DNA of 64,000 nucleotides from Trileptium ribeirensis (lineage: Eukaryota > Nematoda > Enoplea > Enoplida > Thoracostomopsidae): assembly GCA_030248225.1 (NCBI GenBank), contig JASANE010012378.1, positions 1-64,000 on the forward strand, read 5' to 3'. A program made the translations under genes and the position numbers. The stretch's first letter is position 1, and every line of letters begins with the position of its first letter. Under the pieces are notes generated by a model. It was not told where the DNA came from and did not search any database. It saw nothing but the letters and a program-made list of their open reading frames with translations. Of this stretch, positions 20,434 through 31,869 are shown piece by piece.

Positions 20434-21500
20434 AGACTTCTCATACGACAAATACTCAAACACGAGCATGATACTCTATTCGGTGGACACCCAGGTAGGG
20501 ATCGTCTACTGAGCAAACTCAAGCAATTCTACAATTGGGATACCATGGGTAATGACGTAGACGAATATGTAAAACGATGCGTACTTTGCCAGCGATCACG
20601 GAATTTACCACAAAATGTCCGAGCCGCGCTTGGAGACAACCCGCTGGCTAGTGCCCCAATGCACCGCATGTTCGTTGACATATTGGACACTCGGGTTTTG
20701 TCCGAAAGGGAAATCGGTATGTTATCGCTTTCATCGATCAGTTCACAAAACTGGTCATAGCCGACGCATTGCCTGACCAAATAGCTAAGAATGTAGCTCG
20801 AGTGTTCGTCGAGGATGTGGTGTGCCGATACGGCGCACCCGAAGAACTCGTCTCCGACCGAGGAGGATGCTTCGTTTCAGAAGTAATGGAAGCCCTGTGT
20901 GCTAGGTTACACACTTTCAAGCGAGAAACTTTGAATTACAACCCAAAGGCAAATGGAGAGATTGAGCGTTTCAACCGCACCTTATTATTTCTCTTGAGGG
21001 TAGCGTTACCCGAAAGTGACCATACAACGTGGGAAGAAGTCCTACCCTACTGTATTATCTCATACAATTCAGCAGTACACGCTTCTACACACTATCCACC
21101 CTTCATGCTTATGCATGGGTTCTAACCCCGAGTACCAGGTGGAATTGAAACACAAACTGATTGGGGACGCTATCCCGGAGCAGAAGCTTACCGCGCAAAC
21201 GTACAACGATGGTTAGCCACCATCCGAGATAGAGCTTATCGCTCTATGCAGTCCGCCAAGGAATATAGGAAACGCTATTACAACCGTAAGATTAAGGTTC
21301 CCGATTATCGAGTTAATGACCATGTATGGGTTTACCGATACTACACTACACCAGGACTATCACGCAAGCTTGAACGCAGATAGTACGGACCTTATCAGAT
21401 CACCAAGATCATGTTGCCCTGCGTTTGTGTCAAGCTCCCCGGACAACCCAATGCGTCGGACCATGTAGTCCATGTCAACCGGACCAAACCATGCTATCGC
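20434..21500 (+). pseudogene. element 2 integrase, frameshifted
   Basis: The zinc-binding region reads HEHDTLFGGHPGRD then CVLCQRS. After a frameshift near 20,700 the catalytic core continues with IDQFTKLV, VSDRGGCF (the second aspartate) and ANGEIERFNRT (the glutamate, 36 residues later, the D(35)E spacing). A TAA at about 21,123 and a TAG at about 21,380 interrupt the C-terminal part, which contains KEYRKRYYNRKI, a YGPYQI (GPY) motif and VHVNRTKPCY. The frame then runs on well beyond a normal integrase end. Confidence 0.85.
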
Positions 21501-23856
21501 CCACTAAGCAGTTTCCCGGACATGGCCGACCTACTCAAGGCTGTGCCTCCCGCCTATATCGAGGCCGCACTGCAAGAACCAGGCGAAACTATTCTCGCAG
21601 ACAAATATTTCGCTAGGGAATTACAGGCTGCTGATCCAGAGGCAGTCGACAGACTACGCCAAGAGATTGATGGCGCATCCGATACAACTAGTGTAGAGAT
21701 CGGAGTACCTAACCTGGTATACACGCAAGCTCAGGCCGACATACACCGCGCTGCCGTAGAAGAATTGGCCATTCAGGCCCCAGTCCAAGGTGCATCCGGC
21801 TTTCCGCAACAAAATAGGTTACCTATTTGTGACCATAAAGAACTCCCGACACGGAATGGCCGCTATCTCGCAGGAACTCGCTACCCAGGATCCCGCTAAA
21901 TTGCCGTATGCTCTCGATAAACCCCCAGGCACCTTCTCCGCGGAATATGGACGACATACCGCCCCAATAACCCTTCGGGAACAAGAACGAGCTGCCAGAA
22001 CAGAGGAGTCAACTCGACTTTTAGCTCTACCACGCTCAGGTAATGGTGGCTCGCTACGACCATTTAACGTCAACGACTTAGGCATCGTCGAACTACTCGC
22101 ATCGCAAGACCCAGATGAATCCTCGCCTCATACTCCCGAACAAGCCGTCTCTCCAACTTCAGCCGTGGAACATGCCGTCCAGACTTCGCCGCTTACGCCC
22201 GCCCAGCGCCGTGCCGCTGCCGCTACACCAACCTTCCGTAGTCGCCATACACAACGCCTAGTCGCCGACCCAGACAGAGCGCCGGTACCGTACCACCTTT
22301 ATCGCAAACCTCCTGAGTTGCATGAACAACGACACCCCAAGCCTCGCTACGCATACTCCGCCCCACCTACGCCGCTCTCGCACATGCCACTAATGCCGCT
22401 AGGGTTCGAAGCCACGCTAGAGGAATACGTCCCAGACGAATGGATTACACCGTACTCGACCCCTCTTAGACCACCGCCTACGCAATCCGCCCCAGTCCAT
22501 AGTCAGCCACCTTCAGAATCAGACCTGGCACGAAAACCTGTACCTAAGCACCCGACAGAAAACAGTTCAAACCACCACATCGGCGAGTGAACCAGTATCA
22601 TCGGTAAGCTCTGAGAACACATCACCCGAAACTGTGGATTCCCCAACACCACCGCATCGGTGGGCAATACCACCCTTACTATCGCCCCTAGCGGAACGTA
22701 TAGCCAAGACCCCACCTCACCGATGGATAACCCCTGTTGCGTTGTCACCCTACCAGAACAAGAGACCGATACCCCATATGTTTCTTCCTTCGGTCGCTGG
22801 ACCACTCGGAGACAAAACTAACAAGCAGAATGGGAATGGGCATTGAGAGAAAGGAAAAGAATCAAAGATGAAGAGGCCCGTGCCCGAGGAGAACTTCAGG
22901 ACGCAACCGATTTAGTGGAGTATCTATCAGGACCTATTATACAACACCCTCCCTCGGAGGCCCAAACGTCCGCTGACAACATCGTGGCAGAATTTGTTGA
23001 AAGCTTGGCTAGAAGACGTGAGGCGAGTGAAAGAGACAAGAAAAAGTCACGCCGACCCACCGAATCTTCGGAGGGCGGTGGAGCAAAACGACCTCGAATA
23101 CGAGCCGCCCCTGCGGCCAGCGAGACATCCTCGATCATAAGCGAGTCAACCGAGGGTTCTTCTATTCGGGGGAGGAAGAAGGCGCCGCCGCGCAGCGCAC
23201 CCTCCGCCATAAAAGGGACTCTAGCTCCACCCGCTCGCGCCAAAGCTGGCACCGGGACCCTAGCCAAAGCTCAACCGCACTTTAGTTGGGAAGACTGGGA
23301 GGACGAAATACCCTTAAGTCAACTCTTACCGGGACCCAGTCGAAGGCCCTGCTTCGAACTTGACTATTCTACTGAAGAGAGTGAGGGATCCCCGGAGATG
23401 GGACCTTCTATCGAAGAGATCGGGGAGAGGACAGAGCCTCCCCAACCCACTCGGCGTCAACCACATCGTCAGGCTAGGGACCGCCGTCGAGTGTACGAAG
23501 ACTATATACCACACGGAGCCGAAGCTCGAGTAGTCATACCGCACATGACCCCCAGAGAGCCTGCACCCCAACCACCAGCCCCAGCTCGACAAACTGTGCC
23601 TCTTGCTCCACCGACACGACATCGTGACCCTGTTATGGCAATGGGTCCCTCACCTAGAAGTGCCAACTATCGGCACAAGATGGTCGAACCTTTTAGGGAC
23701 ATATTTGACGACCGGGACATTGAAGACATGTTAGCCGCGGCGCACACTGACTTGGAACCGGACGAGGACAACGGACAACGACAACTACGACCCGAAGACA
23801 TTGGACTGGAAGTGGTTCGACCTCCTAGACAACCACCTCGGGGAAGACGAATGTAG
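21501..23856 (+). pseudogene. element 2 long post-integrase extension: proline-rich then charged/basic
   Basis: After the integrase tail the frame stays open to 21899, shifts near 21,800 to the frame open until 22590, passes through a third stretch (about 22,570-22,830) and returns to a frame open at 22843-23856. I read this as one long region with three frameshifts. The order is a helical segment (PPAYIEAALQEPGETILADK), a long proline-rich segment with repeated PPHRW, then a lysine- and arginine-rich stretch with nuclear-localisation-like text (RDKKKSRRP and KRPRIRA), acidic patches and an arginine-rich end. No catalytic domain is recognisable. A single TAG at 23,854 separates it from the NADAR region in the same frame. 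Confidence 0.55.
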
Positions 23857-23859
23857 CGC

Positions 23860-24927
23860 GGACGCCAACCCAAGACATCACTCCCAAGAACTCGAGCTCC
23901 CACACCAAACGTCCTTCAGGAACCGCCACTAATGGTGATGAATATTATTGCAGGATCCATCAACCAACAAGTCAATAAAATGGAACAAATTTCGCAACCA
24001 CGTGTGCCATTTTACACCATCAACTACGCTGCACCCATCGAAACATTTCTCTCGAAGGGCACACGTTGGGCAGAACTATCAAATATCGCTCCGTTGGGCC
24101 AAACAATCACGCAGTACCCAATCGAGTATGCTTCAACGGAGCAAGGCTGCCAACTCCTCGTCAACTATCTATTCGACGAGGAGCAAGCTCGACAGGATAT
24201 ATCCGACCTCAAAATGGGAGCTCGAGACGTTAAAGCCATTTCCCGAAGAAATAAATCAAAATTCCTTGATCCAGAAACAACGGAGCGCCTTCGCCCTGTC
24301 CTTCCGCATCTCATGAGAACGGTGCTCCTTGAAATATTTAAACTCCCGAAATTCCAGAACGTCCAGCTCGCCACTGACCATGCTCACGTGCTCGAGGCTA
24401 ATCGCACTGACACCTTCTGGGGAATTGGCCTCGGACCAGAAGACATCGCCTTTGGCCGCCATCCACGGCCATGTCACAACGTAATGGGCCGCCTTCTGGA
24501 GGAAATACGGACCTTCATCCGCCACGGAGTTGCCACCTGCCCCAAGGTACTCATTCTGGGCGACAACATGGCAGCACCATTAGTGAAGATGGCCGCATCG
24601 AAGGGATGGTTCGCCATCGCCTGGCCCGGAGCCACCACACAATTTTTGATTCGGATGGCAACATGTATCGCTACGCCCCAAACTAAAACTGTCATTATAC
24701 TTGGCGGATACAGAGCTGCATTACGATCCAAACCGCATGAAGGCCGCCTCCTCGACACGCCAAGCAAATTTATGCGCCGCGTGCGACGGTACATATGCTC
24801 CTTCGATTACTTATTGAGCGATAAAGCGCGAGCTGTGATTGCGCCCCCTCCACCAGCCTGGAACGTTGCACAGGACGACGTGGGCGCATGGACCAAGGAA
24901 TTCACCCACCTGTTTCAAGACATTTAA
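23860..24927 (+). CDS. NADAR (DUF1768) domain joined to an SGNH/GDSL-like domain
   Basis: The open frame runs from the TAG at 23,854 to 24,927; the first ATG is at 23,932 (331 residues). From that ATG, residues ~38-195 carry NADAR-like blocks in order: WAELSN (46-51), EYASTEQGCQL (65-75), KFQNVQL, a D-T-F-WG-I-G segment (160-166) and NVMGRLLEEIR (183-193). NADAR domains act on ADP-ribose- or ribosyl-type substrates: YbiA in riboflavin intermediates, others removing ADP-ribose from guanine. Residues ~203-290 look like an SGNH hydrolase: KVLILGDN at the GDS position, WPGAT at block II and VIILGGY where GxND is expected. The nucleophile serine and the GxND asparagine are not present, so esterase activity is doubtful. 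Position, frame and base composition place it in element 2. No NADAR-SGNH fusion in a Ty3/gypsy element is known to me, but I have run no search. Confidence 0.75.
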   Translation, partial: GRQPKTSLPRTRAPTPNVLQEPPLMVMNIIAGSINQQVNKMEQISQPRVPFYTINYAAPIETFLSKGTRWAELSNIAPLGQTITQYPIEYASTEQGCQLLVNYLFDEEQARQDISDLKMGARDVKAISRRNKSKFLDPETTERLRPVLPHLMRTVLLEIFKLPKFQNVQLATDHAHVLEANRTDTFWGIGLGPEDIAFGRHPRPCHNVMGRLLEEIRTFIRHGVATCPKVLILGDNMAAPLVKMAASKGWFAIAWPGATTQFLIRMATCIATPQTKTVIILGGYRAALRSKPHEGRLLDTPSKFMRRVRRYICSFDYLLSDKARAVIAPPPPAWNVAQDDVGAWTKEFTHLFQDI

Positions 24928-25130
24928 TGCCAATTTCAGGGCACGGATAGGGCACAGAAATCAACGATGCCCCAATACCCGTCAGGACTGCTAGAACCAG
25001 GTGCATGGGAAATGGGTCCCAGCGACAACCCACCTGCGGAACCTCAAGTCACGGAGCCTTATACTGGTTTCCTTCGCAGATGGGTGGAATGTCAAACGTC
25101 GTAAGGCGGGAGGGACTCTCCTAAAATAAA

Positions 25131-25821
25131 ATCGAGGCAATAAGGCAAGGACTTTGCACCTAGGGTTAATACCGGACTATATTGCATATATATGTGTTAT
25201 ACCATACTGTGTTTTTTCATTAGCGTCGTTATATTATCTTGTGCTTATTAAGTTATATATGACATAGCAAAACGGCTCACAGAGACACAACTAAATCTTT
25301 CAACCCGATGTGAAAAGTCCTTTTTCCCCTTAAAAATATAGGAGGAGGACTTGGTCCGAAATTCTCGGGATTCGCCATTCTCGGGATTCGTCAAACGAGG
25401 GTTGGGACAAATAAATTTACTAGTGAACAAAAGACTGACCATTTAGCACGACCAGGCCGAATGCTCGTAGAAATAACATTCCATACCGCAAGGTCAGTCT
25501 CTACTCCTGAACGTACCGCACTGTCGCGTACGGTCGCAACTTGGCTGAATTAAATTTTTAGAGAGGTCTTAAGTCACGAGACCTCGGTACAGACTATCTT
25601 TAGCAAACAGATTGTAGACAGGTGAAAATTTATTCGCAACCCGTATAACTAAGTCCGAAAATTTCCATTTAAAAATATAAGAGGTGTAACAGGTCCGTTC
25701 CGGCCCCGTTAAGAGCATTTACATGACGCCAGCACCTAACATTGTGCCGAAACACGACGACATCTATGTCGCGCCACATTTTATACGCTTCTATCATCTG
25801 GTTCGTTTCATAAGACGACGC
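25131..25821 (+). other. non-coding, possible 3' UTR/LTR of element 2
   Basis: No coding frame. There are a TATATA stretch near 25,190, a second purine-rich tract AAAAATATAGGAGGAGGA near 25,335 with a related one near 25,670, and the 15-base text ATTCTCGGGATTCG repeated twice near 25,360-25,390. These are suggestive of retroelement terminal DNA, but there is no second LTR copy to prove it. Confidence 0.35.
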
Positions 25822-26237
25822 CTTTATCAATGGTTCGTATAAAATGTTATCTTCTTATCAATGGTTCGTATAAAAATGTTATATTCTTATCAATAGTGTT
25901 CGTATAAAAATGTTATATTCTTATCAATGGTTCGTATAAAAATTATATTCTTATCAATGGTGTTCGTATAAAAATGTTATATTCTTATCAATGTTTCGTA
26001 TAAAAATGTTATATTCTTATCAATGGTTCGTATAAAAATGTTATATTCTTATCAGTGGTTCGTATAAAATGTTATATTCTTATCAATGGTTCGTATAAAA
26101 ATGTTATATTCTTATCAGTGGTTCGTATGAAAATGTTATATTCTTATTGGTGGTTCGTATAGTAATGTTGTATCCTTACCAGTGGCTCGTGTATAGAAAT
26201 GTAGTACCTTTATCAGTGATTCGGGTGTAAGAATGTT
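25822..26237 (+). repeat. ~31-bp minisatellite, about 13-14 units
   Basis: The unit is TTATCAATGGTTCGTATAAA followed by AATGTTATATTC. The central copies are nearly identical and the last four decay progressively. It lies downstream of the element 2 coding region, with no open frame. Confidence 0.9.
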
Positions 26238-28569
26238 GCGTTTTGTCTCATGACGGTCTTCGCTTTATTAACCGTGCTCGTATCGGGACGAGTGTTATGA
26301 CCTGACCTCGTTAGAAAACTTAAGCTGTTTTAACCGACGCGTAGGACCGAACAAGGAGCCCCTAACAACAAAAAGGAATCATGCCCAACCACAAACAGCC
26401 GCCATTATACGTTAAAACATTGACGGTAACGACCGTCCGGGAATAGGAGGCCTTTGACAGTCTAAGCGGTTGGGAAGTTATCAAAATCCAATGCATGATC
26501 TTACCGGCGTTGAGCTCCACATAGCGTAATGGTCGCGCCGATAAGCTGAAACAAACGGGTTACGGTAGCTTCCGATTACTCGGAAACAACGTCCATCGGG
26601 CTTGTTTGTCGGCCCGTAACCGTCCAAGGATTAAGATTTTCCGAAAATGCCTCGCGTACTTTTCAATAGAGAATTTTCAGGGCTTTCAAACGAGGTCAAG
26701 ATGTCACCAATCACTGAAGGATTTCATGAAATACCTGGGGGACGAACAGGTCAACGTTCAACTAACAGCCATTACTTACGCTAGGTTTGGCTGACTACCA
26801 TGGTCCCGGGTAGGTATAACTTGGTTATATGTACAGATAGGGGTAACTAGTTATAGATATATATGTGCATGTGTGTGTCGCTTGATTTTTAGGCGCCTTG
26901 ATACTTCTATTTTTCACGCCCCACCGTACGAATCCGTCCTTTTTACAGCGCTCTTTAATGCCCCCAAAATCGCCCGACTTGCGCCCTAGTAACTGGTCCT
27001 TCTCTTTATCATTGAATCATTGAATAAAATTGCGCGTGTTTCTACGTAACCCACTCAGTGAAATATCTAACGAGACCATGTGGGTCTCGATCAGACCAAC
27101 CATCCCGTTGCTATAGGAGTTATTTTTTTGCTCATAACGCACTATGAAAAAAAAAAACAAACCCACCCCCCCACACCGACCACACACACCCCCCACCCCC
27201 CCACACACACACCCCCCCCCCCCCCCCACACTACTACCGTAGTCGCTACTCTCTCTAATCGTTATAGCATTAGCATCATTTTTACCCCTGCCGCCCCGGC
27301 AGCGACATCACCCCTCATTCAAATCGTCGTTGGACGACGAGTCCAACGGTACCCAGCCGGCATCGCTCCGCCCAACCGTTAACGCAGGAGAGCCAGTTAA
27401 AGCCCCCACACTTGTATACATCAGAACCCATAGGTTGGTTCCGACCCGCTACCACGTCCTCTCCCCTCGTGTTTGATATCGATCGGCCCCATTTTTCGTT
27501 CTGGGACCGAATTCAAGTCCAGCCACTCGAAAATCCCCCGGGATTCCCCTTGTCCCGCTCCCCTTCCCACGCCCTCTTCGTGTCCTCGCTTTCTTGTCTC
27601 GCTCTCTCTAACCGACAGTTCTGGTCGGTTTTCTGCTTTGGCGTCTTTGTTGTTGTTGTGTTTGACGGGTTGTGCGTGTGTGTTTATCCTGAGCGACCTT
27701 TCTGTCGCTCAGGACGCAATTATGTCTACTGTGTGAAGTGTGTGTATTTGTGTATGTGTGTAAAACATATATGTTTGTATGTATTATATTTATATGTAAG
27801 TATTATATATGTATGTATATATTTTCGTATATAAGGACATAGAAAAAACGGACGAACGAGGACATCACATACTAAAATTCACTAAATTTCAGAGTTTTAC
27901 GGACGGACAGAATACGGACAGCTAGGACGAACGGGGAGCGACTTCAGGGACCCGAGGGGCCTTGGAGCAGGGCCCCTGACTAGTTAGGAGTATGTTAGAA
28001 TTCGCACCGTCTCTGGACTCGAGACGGGCATGTTCTCGCCGTCGGTTCCCCCTCCCCGACGCGACTTTGAAACATGGATACTCGCATGAGAACCATAAAT
28101 TAGTTTGAGCATTTTTGATGTTTTGAGGTGTCCTCATGAGCCTGGGTCACCTTCCAAATTAGAATTAGCTTGATTAGCAGGGCGGTAACTCGAGAACCAC
28201 AAAGGGCGAGTCAATAGCCGCCGAGTCGAGATGGGATGGGAAGAGCAAACAGCAAAAAGATGAGCAGATTGTCACGCTAATTGGGACTGAAGAAGGAAAT
28301 TGCGTGACCCGAAAGTATTTTCAATAGTTTGAATTAAGCTGGGACCGGAAACAGTTCAAACGTGGTGAGTTTAGGATCCGATTTCGCTGGACATCCAGCG
28401 ATAATTACGGGAACTTGGGACTTCAGAGTTTACTTCTCTTGAGGAAATTGGGACAAAAAATCACAGATGGTCAACTTCCAAGTACTCGGAGGGTTCAAAG
28501 TTGATGTCGGCAAATTCAATTGAAGCCGACTCTCTCTAAGGACATCGACGGTTTACGGTAGCCGTCACA
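26238..28569. other. GC-richer non-coding DNA, possible LTR/leader material
   Basis: No coding region recognised. It contains GT- and AC-rich simple sequence, a run of 16 C at 27,212-27,227, a hairpin at about 27,071-27,089 (CGAGACC...GGTCTCG) and two at 27,610-27,630 and 27,687-27,714. Base composition resembles the retroelements rather than the flanking genome, so I think it belongs to element 2 or another element, but ends are not defined. Confidence 0.35.
27687..27714 (+). other. perfect 11-bp stem hairpin
   Basis: TCCTGAGCGAC pairs perfectly with GTCGCTCAGGA around a six-base loop CTTTCT. A smaller hairpin (AACCGAC and GTCGGTT) lies about 60 bases upstream at 27,610-27,630. Both are in GC-richer non-coding DNA. 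A structured retroelement leader or R region is possible. There is no T-tract, so it is not a bacterial terminator. Confidence 0.7.
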
Positions 28570-29550
28570 ATTTGAATTTCCGGAAGTGTCCCCAATTGGA
28601 CACTGGACAAAAAACCCAAAAAAAGTGAGCGTCAAGAAATCGCCAACGATTGGACGGCGACAACATCGCCACCCTTAACTACAGGCGAAAATTTCGAGGT
28701 TACGACCAACGCGTCGAATCTTCGAATCAGTTGGACTTCGACAGCGCCGAGTTCGGTCGACTTTACTGACCGACTCCGACGCATTGTTTTCATGTTATTT
28801 ATGGTTTTCATTCGGCTCTGTGTTTGCTCTTTTCGCTTTTCACTTCGGATTGACTCGATGGACCACGGATGTTCCGCGAAGGTGCATACTCGCGAAGGGG
28901 GTTCAGCTGGTGCTGCCCCAAGGATCGACATTCGTAAGTACATGAAGGTCTAATGGCTGCAGAGGTCTAGTTTTCCCTGCTGTGTGAAGAGTAACAGACC
29001 GTTCATTTAGGCATCTCCAGAATGTAGCGTGACCCTCACTCGTAGGTAGAATTATTCGCATTCGGGTTCTGAACCTCCCAACCCCACGGAAATGCTACAC
29101 ACGACTTCAACTACAATCAATCTTTCATATCGAGTTCCGTTGCAGGAGGCGTTACGCGATTTTCGGTACACCCGCACAGAGCGTTGTGAAGACTAGGCAA
29201 CTAGCTCGAAGTCTTTCTAGTTCCCCGTGGTAGGGCACAACCAAATGGACGCTTCTCGTCCAGGTTTTGCATGACTCGCTGCTCTTGAGTTAATACTGTC
29301 GAATTTTCCTGAGCCGACCACGGTAAAATTTTTTGAACGTGCATGCCACAGAAATAGGGACTTGTTCAATGGTTTTGCTATTATGGTTTCCAAATTTGTA
29401 GCTTAGTGGATCGTCCAATGGTCATGCCGTGTTTGGGCCTGGACAGAAACACAGACTAGGGACAGAGGACTAGCCTCCGTCGGGCTTTAGGAAGCCCTTA
29501 AAATTTCGTTTATCCTATTGAGCTAGGAAAATTCGGGAATACAAAAGACT
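28570..29550. repeat. diverged direct repeat, copy A (partner at 31.87 kb)
   Basis: This segment aligns by eye with 31,870-32,880 at an offset of about 3.27 kb. Matches include AATTGGACAGCGAC-like text at its start, CAGGCAAAATTTTTGAGGT-like text, TTCGCGAAGG, and GAAGTCTTTCT then ATTCCCCGTGGTAG. Both copies also have a splice-donor-like GTAAGTA/GTAAGTAT at the same place (about 28,934 in copy A). Neither copy has a sizeable shared open frame. Confidence 0.55.
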
Positions 29551-31869
29551 CGACAAATTCTAGGCATTGAAGCTCGATTTAGGGTGTTTGCTGTTCACAA
29601 GGAACTCTGATGAAAGATCGTATCGGTTTACTTATTGACTTCTGGTTTCATATCGTTTAGGTGCGTTCCGATTAGCAAAATCTCACCGGAATATTGCGCT
29701 GGTTTCAGGCAAATGTTGTAGGCATCTCCAATAAGCAGCCATTTCGCCAGAACGACTGACCGAAGAAAATGTTAGACAATACCCCTGATTCTGAAATAAC
29801 CCCGTAATCGGCTCGCGGGGCAAAACCCCAGGCGTCCCAAAACCACGTCCTCCCCAGTTAATGTCGCGTACGGACCGTTTGATGTTAAAACTTCAATTTG
29901 GTGCGCTCTGAAATACACCATCACCACGACCAATCTTACGAGTGTTCATCGTAATATAACTGCCTGGTTTTCTCTTCAGAGTTAACGCCTCAAAATAACC
30001 GTTGCTTCCAGAATGCCCCCGGCATTTGTTTTCTTGCCGACACTTCTTGCATGAGACACCCGCCATGTTCTCGCCTTCAAACAAAAAATTTAGTATGTCC
30101 CGAAAATAAAGAAAACTTACCTCCTCGCCTGGGCCATTTCGGCCTCGTGGCCGGCGAGTGCAAAACCCCTTTTTCTTTTTGGAGCGAGTTGATCGCTGAG
30201 TTTAGCCAGGTTTCACTATTTATTCTGAGTGCCCGTTAGGCTATGTAGTATGTATGCCCAATTGGTAGCTCTTTTGGTATTCTCGCGCTGAGATTTGATC
30301 CTACACGGGGAGTTTATGCCCGCTGCAGCGTCACTGGTCTTGACCATTCGGCTGCAGAGACATATAAAAACATTGGCTACCGAGTCAATGTTATGTCGAC
30401 TGCACTGCAGTGCAGTTAAAACACTGTAATACTGCAGTGAAATTGGAAAAGTAGCGAATAGAGAGAGGCAACCAAACAACAACAAGAGAGGAACCAAAAG
30501 ATGCGGATGCGTCCCGGACCGATCGCCCATGGCCCGATTAATCCAAACGATCCCAAAGAGTAGCAAATAAGGCCGAGTCACCCCTCGGCTCGGCGCGTCT
30601 AGCTCGCAAAACTTGTCCCCACCAAAATTCCAGTAAGAATACCAAACGAGACTAAATAACCAGGCTCGCCCCTTGGGGCGGCTCCGAGATTCGTGTAGGA
30701 GAGCGCATAGTGTTAGTTCACGCCACGACCACGTCCCACTCTCCAAGAACTGATGGATTATTCTTCCCCCTCTGCTTTCGCCTCCCTTTCGGCCAGTCGT
30801 GCGATTTGGTAGACTAAAGTGCCTGCGGCAACACAATTGAGTCAATGAGTAGACGTCACGACGAGTGAATCGCTATGGCAAGTCAATCGGCACCCGAAAG
30901 TGTTATTTTACCGATATTTCCTTGAGTACCCGCTAGGCCTTGTTCCGATGTTGTTTTAGCAGAGCTCGCCTAGTCAAGTTCTGACGCTGTTTTGCCCTTA
31001 AACCCGTCTAATGTCCGTCGCCGCGTGCAAGTGATAACCGTTTCGAGAAGCACGCTGTGGAGCAGTTTCTGAAGCACTCTAGGGCTCCTGCTTTATGCGC
31101 CCCATGGCGGAGGCATCGCTAGCATTGCGACGAAGCAGGGATAACCGCCCCTAGTCCGCGAACTGGCGGATATCTGTACGCTCCGACCCTGTTTTGTTTT
31201 TCTCACCGCCCAGTGCCCCTAGCCGATTAAACCGAAGCGACCTCCGCGAGTTTCTGCTAAACTCCCCCGATTTGATTCACTTAGGCCGTCCCGATAGTCG
31301 TTCGAAAACACTCGTCCCGACTATAAATCTTGATCTTGTGAATAAAAATTGTATTATGGACACCGAGTTCAGCCTTGCTTCTTACCGAGACGATAGGGAC
31401 TTTTCTGGTTTGTCCGCTCGGACCAGCAGTCATTGCTCGGCATCGCTTGTGTGCGAGAATGTCACAAGCACTGGCGTGCATGGCCTTCTGACACCTTCAT
31501 TTTCGTTTCTTACTGGAACTACGTTGTGCAATGTTTGCACGTAAACAATGCATCCTATAGGCGGATATAATGCAAAAATAAATCGAAGTTCGGATGCTGG
31601 TGTTAGCTCATCTTGCGTATTTTGGGGTTTTAATTGCAATTTAATAGTTAATATTCCACCTGTTTCAACAGTAATTTTAGTTATTTAAGATCTTGAGTTG
31701 TTTATGTCTTGTGAACCGCCTGGCTCGTCAGACGCAAATAAATCATTACGGGCAAAGAAGCAATGGGCGAAATTCCGACCTTTGCTCCAAATTTGCAGGT
31801 GTTTCCTATTGTTTTCCTCTGTCCAAGACGATCGCAATTTTACCATTAGCTGTATATTACTAATACCAT
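29551..31869. other. non-coding, GC-richer; one unidentified 209-codon frame
   Basis: The minus strand has a frame of about 209 codons (30,845-30,216) with a hydrophobic stretch, but it shows no family signature and contains a tRNA-like patch, so I do not call it a gene. That patch (minus strand, about 30,360-30,280) has text like GCCGAATGGTCAAG and GGATCAAATCTC, resembling degraded A and B boxes of a Ser/Leu tRNA or a SINE head. It does not fold into a full cloverleaf. Nothing else is recognised. Confidence 0.3.

Larger units (their letters stand above)
14981..25130 (+). mobile_element. element 2: decayed Ty3/gypsy-type element with 5' env and 3' NADAR-SGNH region, 5' truncated
   Basis: On the plus strand I read env (14993-16902), protease and RT (17074-18783), RNase H (18798-19535), a linker, integrase (20434 to about 21500), and then a long extension (21500-24927) ending in NADAR and SGNH-like domains. 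Gag and the 5' LTR are missing, cut at the head-to-head junction with element 1. Frameshifts and stops occur throughout. A purine-rich stretch, GTAAGGCGGGAGGGA, near 25,105 followed by AATAAA could be the polypurine tract, and I use it as a working 3' limit; LTR material would then lie beyond it. Confidence 0.8.

Noticed and set aside
25822..26237. CRISPR-like array
   Set aside because: Units are contiguous without unique spacers and the context is eukaryotic.
30280..30360. tRNA-like sequence with A- and B-box text
   Set aside because: The acceptor and T arms do not pair properly and no convincing anticodon arm is present.
30216..30845. 209-codon frame on the minus strand
   Set aside because: GC-richer DNA makes such frames likelier, it has no family signature, and it overlaps a degenerate tRNA-like patch.
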